DNA of 64,000 nucleotides from Neptuniibacter sp. (lineage in GTDB: Bacteria > Pseudomonadota > Gammaproteobacteria > Pseudomonadales > Balneatricaceae): the NCBI RefSeq assembly GCF_024231755.1, contig NZ_JAAEQH010000183.1, forward strand, positions 1 through 64,000, given 5' to 3'. Below are positions 52,156-61,435 of the stretch, piece after piece. The stretch's first letter is position 1. Every line of letters begins with the position of its first letter. Under the pieces are notes generated by a model that worked only from the letters and a program-made list of their open reading frames with translations, did no database searches and was not told the origin of the DNA. The position numbers and the translations under genes were made by a program.

Positions 52156-55131
52156 TTACACCAGATCATCTTGGTCTGAACTATTATCTCCAATAATCGT
52201 AATTTCGGCTTGGTTATCCATAATCAATGCATTGGCTTCATTTTCTAGGTTGAAAAAGAAAGACAGACTGACATCCGCACCATAGTCTTCGAATACAGGT
52301 ATCTGAATTTCAACATTGGATTGACCAGCTAAGAATTCAGCGGTGCCTGATTGCGGAGAATAAGCTCCATAGAACCCAACTGCTGTCCCATCGGAAGTAA
52401 AATATTCGATACTGCTCTGAATATCCGTATTTCCTGTTCGTTCAATAACAACTGAAGCATAGCCTTCGTTGCTTACAGCGGTGAGATCAGCAACAGAGAT
52501 ATAGCTACCGTTATCGTTTTTGATCGAAACAGTGGCTTCCGCACGGCCAATAACTCCGTTTTCTACTGCAGTCAGCTCCACGGAGAAGGTTTCAAGGCTT
52601 TCATAGAGGTCATCGTTATAGATCGGTATAACAATGTTTTTGACGCTTTCACCAATTTCAAAAGTAATACTGCTATCAACACTGCCGTAATCAAATCCGG
52701 AAGCAGCACTGATGTCCCGGCTATGGTACTGCACTGTGGTAACTGAATCGGAGGAGCCCACGCGGCTTAAGGTCAACGAAACTTCTCCTGCATTTTCATT
52801 AACAGACATGTCGGAGATATTTATGACAGGGGTGTAATCCAAGTTAGGGCTGCCGTGAATTACATAAGCATCTGGATTATCAGACTCATAATTGACGAAC
52901 AATAGGTCACTAAAACCATCCCCATTAAAATCTGCCGAGCCAGCGATTCCTGTATCTTCGGCCTGGATTAATACCATACCAGCCTCAGCTTCGGCATCTA
53001 GACTCAGGGTGGAGTGCGAGGCAAAGTCTGATCTACCGTAAATGAGGTAATGGTCCAGCATAAAGTCGGCATAACCATCACCGTTAACGTCCCCAGAGGC
53101 AGAAATGTTACTGCCAGTAACGGAATTACCATTCGGTTCATTGATTATAGTGTGGGAGACCATCGATAGGTCAGAAGTATCGAGGTTGAGATTCCAGCCA
53201 TCAGCCTGACCATAGATCAGATAGGCCCTGTTAACAGAAGGCCCTGTCCCGATATCTACCGCATAGAGATAGGCGAGCAGATCATCAAACCCATCGCCGT
53301 TTACATCGCCGACTCCATAGGGGTAGTGCATCTGATTTATGTCTACATTTGATGCTGTTAAGGTGAAACCGTTGATGCCATCAAGATTGGCCAGATCAAA
53401 TTCTTCACTCCAGCTGTCTGCATGCCCAAATACTACATATGAAGTGCCGTGCTCACTGTCAAAGGGGCTGTGTAGCACCACTTCATCATAGCCATCGCCA
53501 TTGATATCTCCTAACGTCCGGGCACCACCATCAAAAAAAAGAGAGGAATTTGAACTGATAATTCGGCTGCTTATGGGGCTATCCAATTCTGCTAAGTTTA
53601 TCTCTTCTCCTAGAGGTTGCTCCTGACCAAAAATGACATAGGCAGAATTAGGGATATTTGCTGATTCTCTAGTGCCCACAATTAGATCATCGTATCCATC
53701 ACCATTGAGATCGCCAACGGCATTTGGATGTAATTCTGCTTCGCTTTCAAGGGATTTCGAGACAATCAGAGATCCTTGTGATGCACTCATTTTATCGAGA
53801 TAAAATCCCGGGCCAAAATTATCAGCCGAACCATAGACAAGGTAGGTTTGGTAACCTTCAGTTCCGTTCGTATTTACAAGAAAATCATCATAACCATCGC
53901 TGTTTAGGTCGCCAGCACTATCCAATGTAACGGTTCCACTATGGGCCGTGGGGTCAGATGAATCTTGCAAGTAGAGAAGTTCAGAGTGATCAGCAGTTGT
54001 GATCAGATTAGTAACATCTAGCTTTGGGGTAGTTTCACCATAAACAACCTGTATAGATGAATCCCAGTAATACCCTGTAGCGAGGAAATCGTCAGCTCCA
54101 TCTCCATTAATATCACCCGCAGGAGAGATTAATTTAGAAGTAATACCAACTGGCAGGTCATAAGCATGGCCGTTACTACCGTTCAACTGCGAGATGTTTA
54201 AGCCTGATTCAGGGTCTGAGATGGTGATAACGGCTAAACCATCCAGCAGTAACCAGCCCTCAGTTTCATTAAGTCGGACATAAAAACTTTTTAACGGATC
54301 GCCTGAACCGTTGATAATCGGGATAGAGATCTGTTGTTCGGTTACACCGGAGGCAAAACTGAGTGTTCCTGAAGTGGTAATAAAGTCCTGACCAGCAATG
54401 GCGCTGGCGTCTTCTGTAGAAAAATTCAGATTCAGGCTCTCAGTGCTATCACCCTGGCGGCTAACCGTAAGCAGTGCCTGACCGTCCTCTTCCGAGACAA
54501 TGACATCATTGATGCTAAGGAAACCTTTAACTGCTGAATCCTGACTTATTAGCTGCCCTAACTCTTGGTTATAATCTACGATTCCCAAGCTATCAGAGGA
54601 TGTTTCCAAGCGGTTCAGTAAGTAGGGCAATGTGGTCAAGGCATTGGCTTTACTAACAGCATCATTACCTACGGTTGCTAACCAACTGCGCACTTCAGAG
54701 CCGTTATATTCGACACTATCATCTATCTCATCAAATGCTTCGGTGAAGGCTTTAGCTGCGTCCAAGCGGTTTTGTATGACTTGGGCATCGGAGCCCTGTG
54801 CGCCTTTAAGCAGTTCCATAGCAATGCTGGAGTGAGAAACATCTGGGTTGTTATTCAGTTGAAAAACCCAGGCGTCAATTATCTCTTGTGATTCAGGATC
54901 GCGGTTAAAAAGCTGTTGATACAGAGTTGTAATCATCTGCTCATCGCTGGTGGCTGCATAGAGTTTATTTGATTCTGCAGAGGTGCCAAAGGCTTCGACC
55001 ATTTGCTCTATAGTGCGCCAGCCATCATCAATTGCTCCTGCCCAGGCTTCCAGACCTTTCGGGTCAGCGGGGCGACCAAAATAGGCGATATAAAACTTCT
55101 GAACCAGATCGTAATAGTGTGAAGCAGCCAT
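52156..55131 (-). CDS. Large DUF4214 / Calx-beta / FG-GAP secreted-type protein
   Basis: A 991-residue acidic protein without a Sec signal. Residues 1-180 are helical and contain a DUF4214-like start (YDLVQKFYIAYFGRPADPKG, LYQQLFNRDPES). A Calx-beta repeat follows (about 205-305). Seven FG-GAP repeats come next, each with a DxNxDGxxD calcium loop (GDINGDGADDFL, GDLNSDGYDDFL, GDLNGDGYDDLI, GDINGDGYDEVV, GDVNGDGFDDLL, GDVNGDGYADFM, ADFNGDGFSDLL), enough for a complete seven-bladed propeller. Two more Calx-beta repeats finish it. This layout is typical of type I secreted adhesins or S-layer-like proteins. No ABC/HlyD/TolC secretion genes are beside it, and no RTX nonapeptides are seen. Confidence 0.85.
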   Translation of the reverse strand: MAASHYYDLVQKFYIAYFGRPADPKGLEAWAGAIDDGWRTIEQMVEAFGTSAESNKLYAATSDEQMITTLYQQLFNRDPESQEIIDAWVFQLNNNPDVSHSSIAMELLKGAQGSDAQVIQNRLDAAKAFTEAFDEIDDSVEYNGSEVRSWLATVGNDAVSKANALTTLPYLLNRLETSSDSLGIVDYNQELGQLISQDSAVKGFLSINDVIVSEEDGQALLTVSRQGDSTESLNLNFSTEDASAIAGQDFITTSGTLSFASGVTEQQISIPIINGSGDPLKSFYVRLNETEGWLLLDGLAVITISDPESGLNISQLNGSNGHAYDLPVGITSKLISPAGDINGDGADDFLATGYYWDSSIQVVYGETTPKLDVTNLITTADHSELLYLQDSSDPTAHSGTVTLDSAGDLNSDGYDDFLVNTNGTEGYQTYLVYGSADNFGPGFYLDKMSASQGSLIVSKSLESEAELHPNAVGDLNGDGYDDLIVGTRESANIPNSAYVIFGQEQPLGEEINLAELDSPISSRIISSNSSLFFDGGARTLGDINGDGYDEVVLHSPFDSEHGTSYVVFGHADSWSEEFDLANLDGINGFTLTASNVDINQMHYPYGVGDVNGDGFDDLLAYLYAVDIGTGPSVNRAYLIYGQADGWNLNLDTSDLSMVSHTIINEPNGNSVTGSNISASGDVNGDGYADFMLDHYLIYGRSDFASHSTLSLDAEAEAGMVLIQAEDTGIAGSADFNGDGFSDLLFVNYESDNPDAYVIHGSPNLDYTPVINISDMSVNENAGEVSLTLSRVGSSDSVTTVQYHSRDISAASGFDYGSVDSSITFEIGESVKNIVIPIYNDDLYESLETFSVELTAVENGVIGRAEATVSIKNDNGSYISVADLTAVSNEGYASVVIERTGNTDIQSSIEYFTSDGTAVGFYGAYSPQSGTAEFLAGQSNVEIQIPVFEDYGADVSLSFFFNLENEANALIMDNQAEITIIGDNSSDQDDLV

Positions 55132-55370
55132 AAAATATCCTTATTGCTTTGGGTAGAAAAGCTTTAGGGCTTATAGCAGGAAGATGGGAGGTGTTTACAC
55201 TGCCGCATCTATCCTGATGCCTCGAGAGTCCTTTCTATACGCAGGGGTTTAAGTAATCGTTTGATCTTAATACGGAATATTTCTTAAAGAAAGTAGTAAA
55301 TGAAAGAACGTTCGGTCAGAAGAGGCTTATTAAATAATTGGTGAGAAGCAGAAACTGTATCAGCCAAGAA

Positions 55371-55421
55371 TCCTTCAAGTGGATTTGGGCTTCCGGATTT
55401 GCTGCAGGGCAGGTGGTTTAA
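55371..55421 (+). pseudogene. Decayed copy of the 3' end of the yhiN-type gene
   Basis: These 51 bases match the last 51 bases of the intact gene (51995-52045) at 42 positions and keep its frame: SFKWIWASGFAAGQVV-stop, against NFQWAWASGFAAGQVA-stop. Matching sequence does not continue upstream. It lies in a 376-bp gap (55132-55507) that otherwise has only a terminator and, on its left, the promoter of the FG-GAP gene. Confidence 0.8.
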
Positions 55422-55449
55422 AACAGTTGTGGACAAATTCCAAAAAAAG

Positions 55450-55467
55450 GCCCGGCTTTCACCGGGC
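55450..55467 (-). terminator. Terminator of the DUF1302/DUF1329 operon
   Basis: GCCCGG and CCGGGC pair around CTTTCA; on the minus strand the hairpin is followed by seven T residues. It lies 40 bp after the DUF1329 stop. Confidence 0.82.
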
Positions 55468-55507
55468 AAGAGCGATGTTGATTGTTACTATATTTCCGGT
55501 TTAGAGC

Positions 55508-56815
55508 TTAACGACCGGATGCGCGCAGGTTCTGTACAGAGAATTTGTTCTCTGGGCTTAGCTTAGGATCAAGCTGGCCTTTGAACTGACCGGTAGTACA
55601 GTGGTTTGCCTGCAGGTCCACCATTGAGAACGCATCATCAATTGATACACCTGAGCCTTTGTTGGCTGGTAGATGATGGTCTGGGTGTGACTGACCGATA
55701 GTGAATATTTTCCACAGATCCCCTTTACGGTCGTAAGCGTTGGTACGCGGGATAGCAAAGGTCTGTGCATCCATAAAGTGGACACGCTTAGACAGTGGGT
55801 GGTTAGGATCAACCGGAGATGATTCAACCTCATACACTTTACGTACCTGCCAGCTTACGTTCGGGAAGCACTGACCCTGACCGGTAAAGCTGACAACCTG
55901 GTAACCCTCGTCATCCTTGTGTGTTTCCGGATCAAGCGGCTCGTCGTTGTGGTTGTAGTAAGGCATCAGCATGTAACGGGTGCCTTTGTAGGTCCAATTC
56001 ATATCACTGATACGGCCGTTATAACCCTCGAAATCCTCGATCATCAGATCGGAACCCAGGAACGCGTCGGTGGTCTGACCACTGGATAGACGACGTACAC
56101 GGCGCTGGAAACCTAGATACAGGTAAGCGTTGTCACGCTTCAGGTCATCTTCGTAACGGTGGATCAGCAGCTGTGTGTTTTTCACATCAAACGGCTCCAG
56201 AACCTGTACGTAGATACCACGGAACAGGTTGGATGGGTTTGGCGTGATATCAGGCATCGGTTCCTGTTTTACACGGTGCTTATAGTTCAGGAAGTGGAAG
56301 TTGAACTTCAACATACGTTCCTGTTTGCCGGAAGCCATATCACGGAATTTCCAGTAGAACGGGTATACCGCTCCGGTATCTCCCCAGTTGTAGCCGTACT
56401 TGAAGTTGAAGGCCATTTTCTCACCCGCACGTGGGTCATCGAGAGACGGTTCTTCAGGGAACGGACGGCCAGCGATAAAGCCCTGAATTTCACCGTTCTT
56501 TTCACCCAGAGTGGTAGTGTTCAGGTTAGTTTTAGTTGCGTTGACGTAGCTTTCGTGAAGATCGAAAGAGGTCGTTGCGCCCACGCGGATCTCGTAATCA
56601 CCATTCTTGATAAAGCGATACATCGCTGGGTCCAAAGCATCTTTCACTGATTCAACATTGCTTTGGTTAATGGTCATGCCAGGTTTCAGGTTCGTGAACT
56701 CTTTAGAACCGTTTTTGTATGGATAAAACGAGTTCTCTACATCCTCCAGGGTAGCTGCGTATACCGGTGCAGCGAGGAGGCTGGCAGTCATTAAACTAAA
56801 TACAGTCTTTTTCAT
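55508..56815 (-). CDS. DUF1329 periplasmic protein
   Basis: A 435-residue exported protein. The signal peptide is MKKTVFSLMTASLLAAPVYA. The mature part is a DUF1329 domain (LolB/LppX-like half-barrel in structure predictions of this family), with many aromatic residues and recurring segments such as YKGTRYMLMPYYNHND and GQCFPNVSWQVRKVYEVE. Partners in other genomes are DUF1302 proteins, as here. It likely binds or shuttles a hydrophobic molecule. ATG 56815 has AGGAAAGGATAG upstream; a longer frame to 56929 overlaps the neighbouring gene and is rejected. It lies 25 bp downstream of the DUF1302 gene. Confidence 0.92.
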   Translation of the reverse strand: MKKTVFSLMTASLLAAPVYAATLEDVENSFYPYKNGSKEFTNLKPGMTINQSNVESVKDALDPAMYRFIKNGDYEIRVGATTSFDLHESYVNATKTNLNTTTLGEKNGEIQGFIAGRPFPEEPSLDDPRAGEKMAFNFKYGYNWGDTGAVYPFYWKFRDMASGKQERMLKFNFHFLNYKHRVKQEPMPDITPNPSNLFRGIYVQVLEPFDVKNTQLLIHRYEDDLKRDNAYLYLGFQRRVRRLSSGQTTDAFLGSDLMIEDFEGYNGRISDMNWTYKGTRYMLMPYYNHNDEPLDPETHKDDEGYQVVSFTGQGQCFPNVSWQVRKVYEVESSPVDPNHPLSKRVHFMDAQTFAIPRTNAYDRKGDLWKIFTIGQSHPDHHLPANKGSGVSIDDAFSMVDLQANHCTTGQFKGQLDPKLSPENKFSVQNLRASGR

Positions 56816-56840
56816 GTTTTCTATCCTTTCCTTTTTATTC

Positions 56841-58955
56841 TTAGAATCGATATTGAACTGTGATCTGATATTCATCTTCTTCGTTAGCCATACCCAAGAT
56901 GCCGCTACGGAAACGACCTGTTGGTTCAAGGCTTGCCAAACCAGCAGATCCTGAAGTTACCCCTGCACCATGTTCAGCTGCTGGATAAGCAGTGAATGGG
57001 CCATACGGGTTACAGGAGCGGCAGTCATCAGCAGTCTTGTCTGCGCCATCACCGAATTTGATGTTGGCACTGGCTGTCAGCTTCCAGTTATCGTTGATCA
57101 ACCATTCAACCATTGGCGCAGCAACAGAAGATTGAGCACGGAAGTCATGCGCCATAATGATCTGTGGGCTCAGGCGGTCGTTCATCCACCAACCTTTGAT
57201 CAACAGGGTTGCGATATTGTTGGATTTCCACTGTGCAAAACCACGCTCGCCGTAAGTGGCTTGCTCAGAACGGTGGTCAAGCAAGTGTTCACCAAACAGC
57301 TGACCAGAGAACAGGAAGCCACGGCTTCGGTTCAGTGCTGGGATCATGACTGTTTTATCGACACCGATAACGTAGCGAAGCACATCAGAATCTGAGAAAA
57401 GATCTTCACTCATGGAATCTGCAAACTCTTCACCCTGGCTGTACGCACCCTCGAAGCGGAATACGGTATCCAGCGATTCAGAGTAGTAGTCCAAAGAACC
57501 ACCAATCAGGTTTACACGTGGGAAGTAAATATCAAATGCGATCAGGTGCGGAGTTGGACCAACGTCACCCTTAACAAATGGGTTTTCACTGTTATCAACC
57601 GTTTTACCACCACGCAGTGATGGGAACTGAGAGCGGTAAGTCAGCGCATTTACGGAGAAGTTCAAGTCACCGTATACACCTTCCAGTTTCGCACCCAATT
57701 GGGTGTTAGACAGGCTCCAGCTTGGCAGGTGAACATCACGGATACCGATCTGATTTGGACCAAAGTTAGTCGCTGCCCAACCAGCAATGGTTGGGTCCGA
57801 TGCAGCAGCCAGTGCTTCATCAGGCAGAGCACCCACTGCATTTAGCTGCGGAGCTAGAATTGGCGCTAGGCCTGCAGGTAGACCAGCGGCATTGATTGGT
57901 GCAAAGTTCGCAACCGTACCACCGTTGTCCCATAGGTTCTTCATACCACGGAAGAAACATGCAGCGTCCAGTGGGTTGTATGCACCGGAACAACTACCCA
58001 GGTTATGTGGGCGGAACTTATCGAAGTTCCATACAACAGAAGCGTTCAGGTCATCAAAGCCACCTGTTGGCCCCATACGACGCTCCATCTGCAGCATCCA
58101 CATTGGAATACGGGTATCTTCAAGCTCGTCATAGATGTTGTGACGGGAGTAATCCACTGGGTTAAGTACATCCAGTACGCGGAATAGGTCGGTACGACCC
58201 CATACCACCTGTTGACGACCTAAACGCACATTCAGCTGATCACCATCATCCAGGGTACGCGTTGCATCAATGTAGAACTCACGCAGGAAATCCCAGCGAT
58301 CGTTGAACTCTGGGTACTTCAGGTCATTTTCATCTGCATCGATGTAATCTTTAATACAACCTCGGCTATCGACATCACACGGACGTACAGGTACGCCAAA
58401 TGCGACACCACCATTAATCTTGTGCGTGTCCTCACCCAGTACCTTCATACCGGTTGAAGGGTTATTTGGGTAGCCGTTGGTAAAAGCAGAGACAAACGGG
58501 AATCCACCTGCTGTCCCGATGTTGGCTGGGTCAGCATTTAATAAACCATATGCACCATCAACGGTTGCTGCATTCAGACCTGAACCGTGTGCAACCGGTG
58601 TGCCTACACCATTCAATGTTGTTTCCAAAAAGATATCCTGACCAGCTTGGGCACCCGCACCTGCACCAAACTCGTCATCATTGATGTCATACACGGCATC
58701 GTAGGTAGCACGTAATGTACCGTGAACAGATACATTATCCCAACCGCTATCAGAAGAGATCAGGTTACGGCTGAATTCAAGCTGAGCCGTATTTCGTGAC
58801 TTGGATATCCCTTTAGATTCACGATGGTAAGTAGCATTCTCAACAAAACCAGACCACTCAGTTTCCCCCGCTAAAACGGCCGGGCCATAGCTTGAGGCTA
58901 TGCCCATAGCCACCGCCACAGCGACTTTGTTGAGGGTTGTTATTTTTTTTGTCAT
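56841..58955 (-). CDS. DUF1302 outer-membrane beta-barrel protein
   Basis: A 704-residue exported protein with a signal peptide (about 1-29, VLA-GE). The mature sequence alternates amphipathic strands, many ending in aromatic residues, and finishes with the outer-membrane signature Tyr-x-Phe (ITVQYRF, terminal Phe). DUF1302 proteins are predicted large barrels. FNDRWDFLREFYIDATRTLD and NVRLGRQQVVWGRTDLFRVL are family-typical. It is probably the outer-membrane pore of a transport system with the downstream DUF1329 protein and the MMPL permease encoded just upstream. Confidence 0.92.
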   Translation of the reverse strand: MTKKITTLNKVAVAVAMGIASSYGPAVLAGETEWSGFVENATYHRESKGISKSRNTAQLEFSRNLISSDSGWDNVSVHGTLRATYDAVYDINDDEFGAGAGAQAGQDIFLETTLNGVGTPVAHGSGLNAATVDGAYGLLNADPANIGTAGGFPFVSAFTNGYPNNPSTGMKVLGEDTHKINGGVAFGVPVRPCDVDSRGCIKDYIDADENDLKYPEFNDRWDFLREFYIDATRTLDDGDQLNVRLGRQQVVWGRTDLFRVLDVLNPVDYSRHNIYDELEDTRIPMWMLQMERRMGPTGGFDDLNASVVWNFDKFRPHNLGSCSGAYNPLDAACFFRGMKNLWDNGGTVANFAPINAAGLPAGLAPILAPQLNAVGALPDEALAAASDPTIAGWAATNFGPNQIGIRDVHLPSWSLSNTQLGAKLEGVYGDLNFSVNALTYRSQFPSLRGGKTVDNSENPFVKGDVGPTPHLIAFDIYFPRVNLIGGSLDYYSESLDTVFRFEGAYSQGEEFADSMSEDLFSDSDVLRYVIGVDKTVMIPALNRSRGFLFSGQLFGEHLLDHRSEQATYGERGFAQWKSNNIATLLIKGWWMNDRLSPQIIMAHDFRAQSSVAAPMVEWLINDNWKLTASANIKFGDGADKTADDCRSCNPYGPFTAYPAAEHGAGVTSGSAGLASLEPTGRFRSGILGMANEEDEYQITVQYRF

Positions 58956-59032
58956 CTCTTAACCCCTTCAGGCTTTTGTTTTTATGGTTACAGCAAGCAT
59001 CCCATTAGGCTGTTTCGAGCCTGACCCATGCT

Positions 59033-61423
59033 TTACGCATGGATCACACCGTCTTCATCCTCGTAGGCATCACAAATAAATTTTGGTTTGAACACCAGTA
59101 CCCAGCTTGGTACCAGCAACATAGCCGCGGCTCCGTTGAGGATGACCATGACAGTCAGCAGCAGCGCTGCATCGGATTGGAAACGCAGATCGGATAGGAT
59201 CACCCACATCACAATGCCTGCAATAAGCGTGATAGCGGTGAAACTGATCGCCAGACCTGTTGTGCTGATCGCTTTACGCACTGCTGCATTTAGATCCTGC
59301 AGGGCCACCATCTCGGCGCGGATACGATCCATCATGTAAATTGAGTAGTCGATGCCGACACCCACACCCACTGCGATAATTGGTACGGTATTGATGTTGA
59401 TCCCCATGTGGGTCACACCCATGTAGGCGTAGGTCAGCGTTGTGGCAAACAGCATCGCCATAAACATCATGGTGCCGGCAGCCAGGGACTGGTAGAAGAA
59501 CATCACCATGAGGAAGATCAGGATAAATACCAGCGGAAGAACCCAAAGATTGGTCTCGTAAGCCGCTTCGTTCATCGCAGCCGTTACACCGATGGTGCCA
59601 CCGGCTAGGCGGATCTTGAGGCCTTCCACTTTGCCGTCGTTAGCTTCAATCCACTGTTTAGCCGTATGAATCGCACGGCGGATAGTCTCGCCTTGGTGAT
59701 CCTTGTAATAGAACACCAAGTTAGCGATACGCTCGTCGGTATCAACGAATTCGTTTAATGCACCAGGAATCGGACTGGACATCATGTAAGTGAACATCAA
59801 GCCACCAACATACATCTGATCATTAGGGATCTGAGTCCAGCGTGGATCGTCGTTGTGCAACAGGCGGTTTACCTGCTTCACCAGATCCGAAATGCCTTTG
59901 GAACCACCGACTTCCGGATCCATCAACATGTGTTTCTGCAGCTCACTCAGTGCCAGAAGTACCTCTGGACGTTTGATACCACCTTTCTCATTGGTTTCCG
60001 CAACGATATACAGTTCTTCAGATCCGGGGAAACTATCGTTTACCGCTTTTGAGGAAAGGTTGTAATCATGATCCTGATACAGAATTGGAGAACCCGGCTC
60101 AGACTCACCAATTACCACTTTGGAAGAGAAGTACCAACCACCGCACAGCAGCACCGCTGCAATGATCAGCGCGTTTTTCGCAGAACGTTCGCTACTGATG
60201 ACTTGAGCGCACCCGTAACCGATGTTACGGAAGATATTGTGTTTGATCTCCGTAGTTTTCGGCATTGGCAGAATTGCCAGGATCAGTGGTACCGCCAGCA
60301 GTACAGTAATGATGATGCACAGTGCCCATAGGGAAGCATAGTGCGCCAGTTTGGTATTCAGTGGAATAGAACCGATCGCAATCAGCAACAGGCCTATTGC
60401 GTCCGATACCACCCCAAGGCTACCCGGACGGAACAAGCTTTCAAAGGTTAGGCGTGCCGAGACATGATGGTCTGCGTGTTTATTCAACTCTTGATAGTAA
60501 CGCTCCACAATCTGAATACCGTGAGACATGGCTCGGGCTGATATCAGGAATGGAATTACCAGTCCCAGTGGATCCAGGTTGTAGCCGAACAGGGAGATAA
60601 TGCCGATACCCCAGATGGAGGAGATAATCACTGCAGCCAAGGGAATCAGCACCCCGTATGCCTTACGGAAGTAGAAGATCAGCAGAGAGATCATAATCAA
60701 TGCAGTAAACAGGAAGATCTCAATGATCTGATCCAGATACTGATACGCCCAGCCCACCAACATAGGTTGACCGGTTACATGGATCTTGAAGCCAGGTGAA
60801 GCTTCATCGCTGCGCATTTGCTGAATCTCGTTAAAGGTTTTAACGTAATCCAACTGACCTTCATTCAGCTGCGCTTTAACCAGCGCCATCTTCATATCCG
60901 GAGATACAAGAGGTCCGTAAACACGGGGATTAGCCACAATATCCGAACGTAGAGCGGCCAGTTCCTCCGGGTTGATCTCACCACCCTGTGGGTCGTAGTA
61001 TGACTCGGAGTTAACGTTACCTTCTGGCGTCATCCATACCTTACGCGAATTACGATGGGTCACACTCGCAACAAGGTTGTGGTTGATACCGGGTAAGCTA
61101 TCTACCGCCAGGGTGATGCGGTGGATCTTATCCAGCGCTTCATTGGTGAAGATATCGCCATCTTCCACCTCAACCCCAACAATGATCACGTTCGCGCCGC
61201 CGAAGGACTCTTTGATCTCATTGTGCAGTTCGATGTAGGTATGTTCCTGCGGCAACAGATCAGCGAAGTCAGAGTACATCTTTACGCTTGGAATCTGATA
61301 AGCAAAAAATAGTGTAACCAGCAGAATTAAACCCAGTATTGTTCTTGGGTGCTCGAAGACTGCTTCGTCTAGACGGTGTAAAAAGTGCGTGGCCTTATGG
61401 GCCTCTGCGGATTTCTTATCCAT
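59033..61423 (-). CDS. MMPL-type RND exporter
   Basis: A 796-residue inner-membrane protein with two MMPL repeats, each a periplasmic loop plus six membrane helices (first block about 235-420, second about 630-785). The PSVKMYSDFADLLPQEH opening, VFGLNLDPLGLVIPFLI-like helix (here YNLDPLGLVIPFLISARAMS) and GVGVGIDYSIYMMDRIR are characteristic. Unlike CusA-type RND pumps it is short and needs no MFP adaptor; relatives move lipids, hopanoids or mycolates. It is the second gene of the minus-strand cluster, 12 bp after the YCF48 gene. Confidence 0.93.
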   Translation of the reverse strand: MDKKSAEAHKATHFLHRLDEAVFEHPRTILGLILLVTLFFAYQIPSVKMYSDFADLLPQEHTYIELHNEIKESFGGANVIIVGVEVEDGDIFTNEALDKIHRITLAVDSLPGINHNLVASVTHRNSRKVWMTPEGNVNSESYYDPQGGEINPEELAALRSDIVANPRVYGPLVSPDMKMALVKAQLNEGQLDYVKTFNEIQQMRSDEASPGFKIHVTGQPMLVGWAYQYLDQIIEIFLFTALIMISLLIFYFRKAYGVLIPLAAVIISSIWGIGIISLFGYNLDPLGLVIPFLISARAMSHGIQIVERYYQELNKHADHHVSARLTFESLFRPGSLGVVSDAIGLLLIAIGSIPLNTKLAHYASLWALCIIITVLLAVPLILAILPMPKTTEIKHNIFRNIGYGCAQVISSERSAKNALIIAAVLLCGGWYFSSKVVIGESEPGSPILYQDHDYNLSSKAVNDSFPGSEELYIVAETNEKGGIKRPEVLLALSELQKHMLMDPEVGGSKGISDLVKQVNRLLHNDDPRWTQIPNDQMYVGGLMFTYMMSSPIPGALNEFVDTDERIANLVFYYKDHQGETIRRAIHTAKQWIEANDGKVEGLKIRLAGGTIGVTAAMNEAAYETNLWVLPLVFILIFLMVMFFYQSLAAGTMMFMAMLFATTLTYAYMGVTHMGININTVPIIAVGVGVGIDYSIYMMDRIRAEMVALQDLNAAVRKAISTTGLAISFTAITLIAGIVMWVILSDLRFQSDAALLLTVMVILNGAAAMLLVPSWVLVFKPKFICDAYEDEDGVIHA

Positions 61424-61435
61424 GGCTAAGGCCCC

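Noticed and set aside
56159-56650. Long plus-strand frame inside the DUF1329 gene
   Set aside because: Antisense shadow; the minus-strand frame has a signal peptide, ribosome site and family match.
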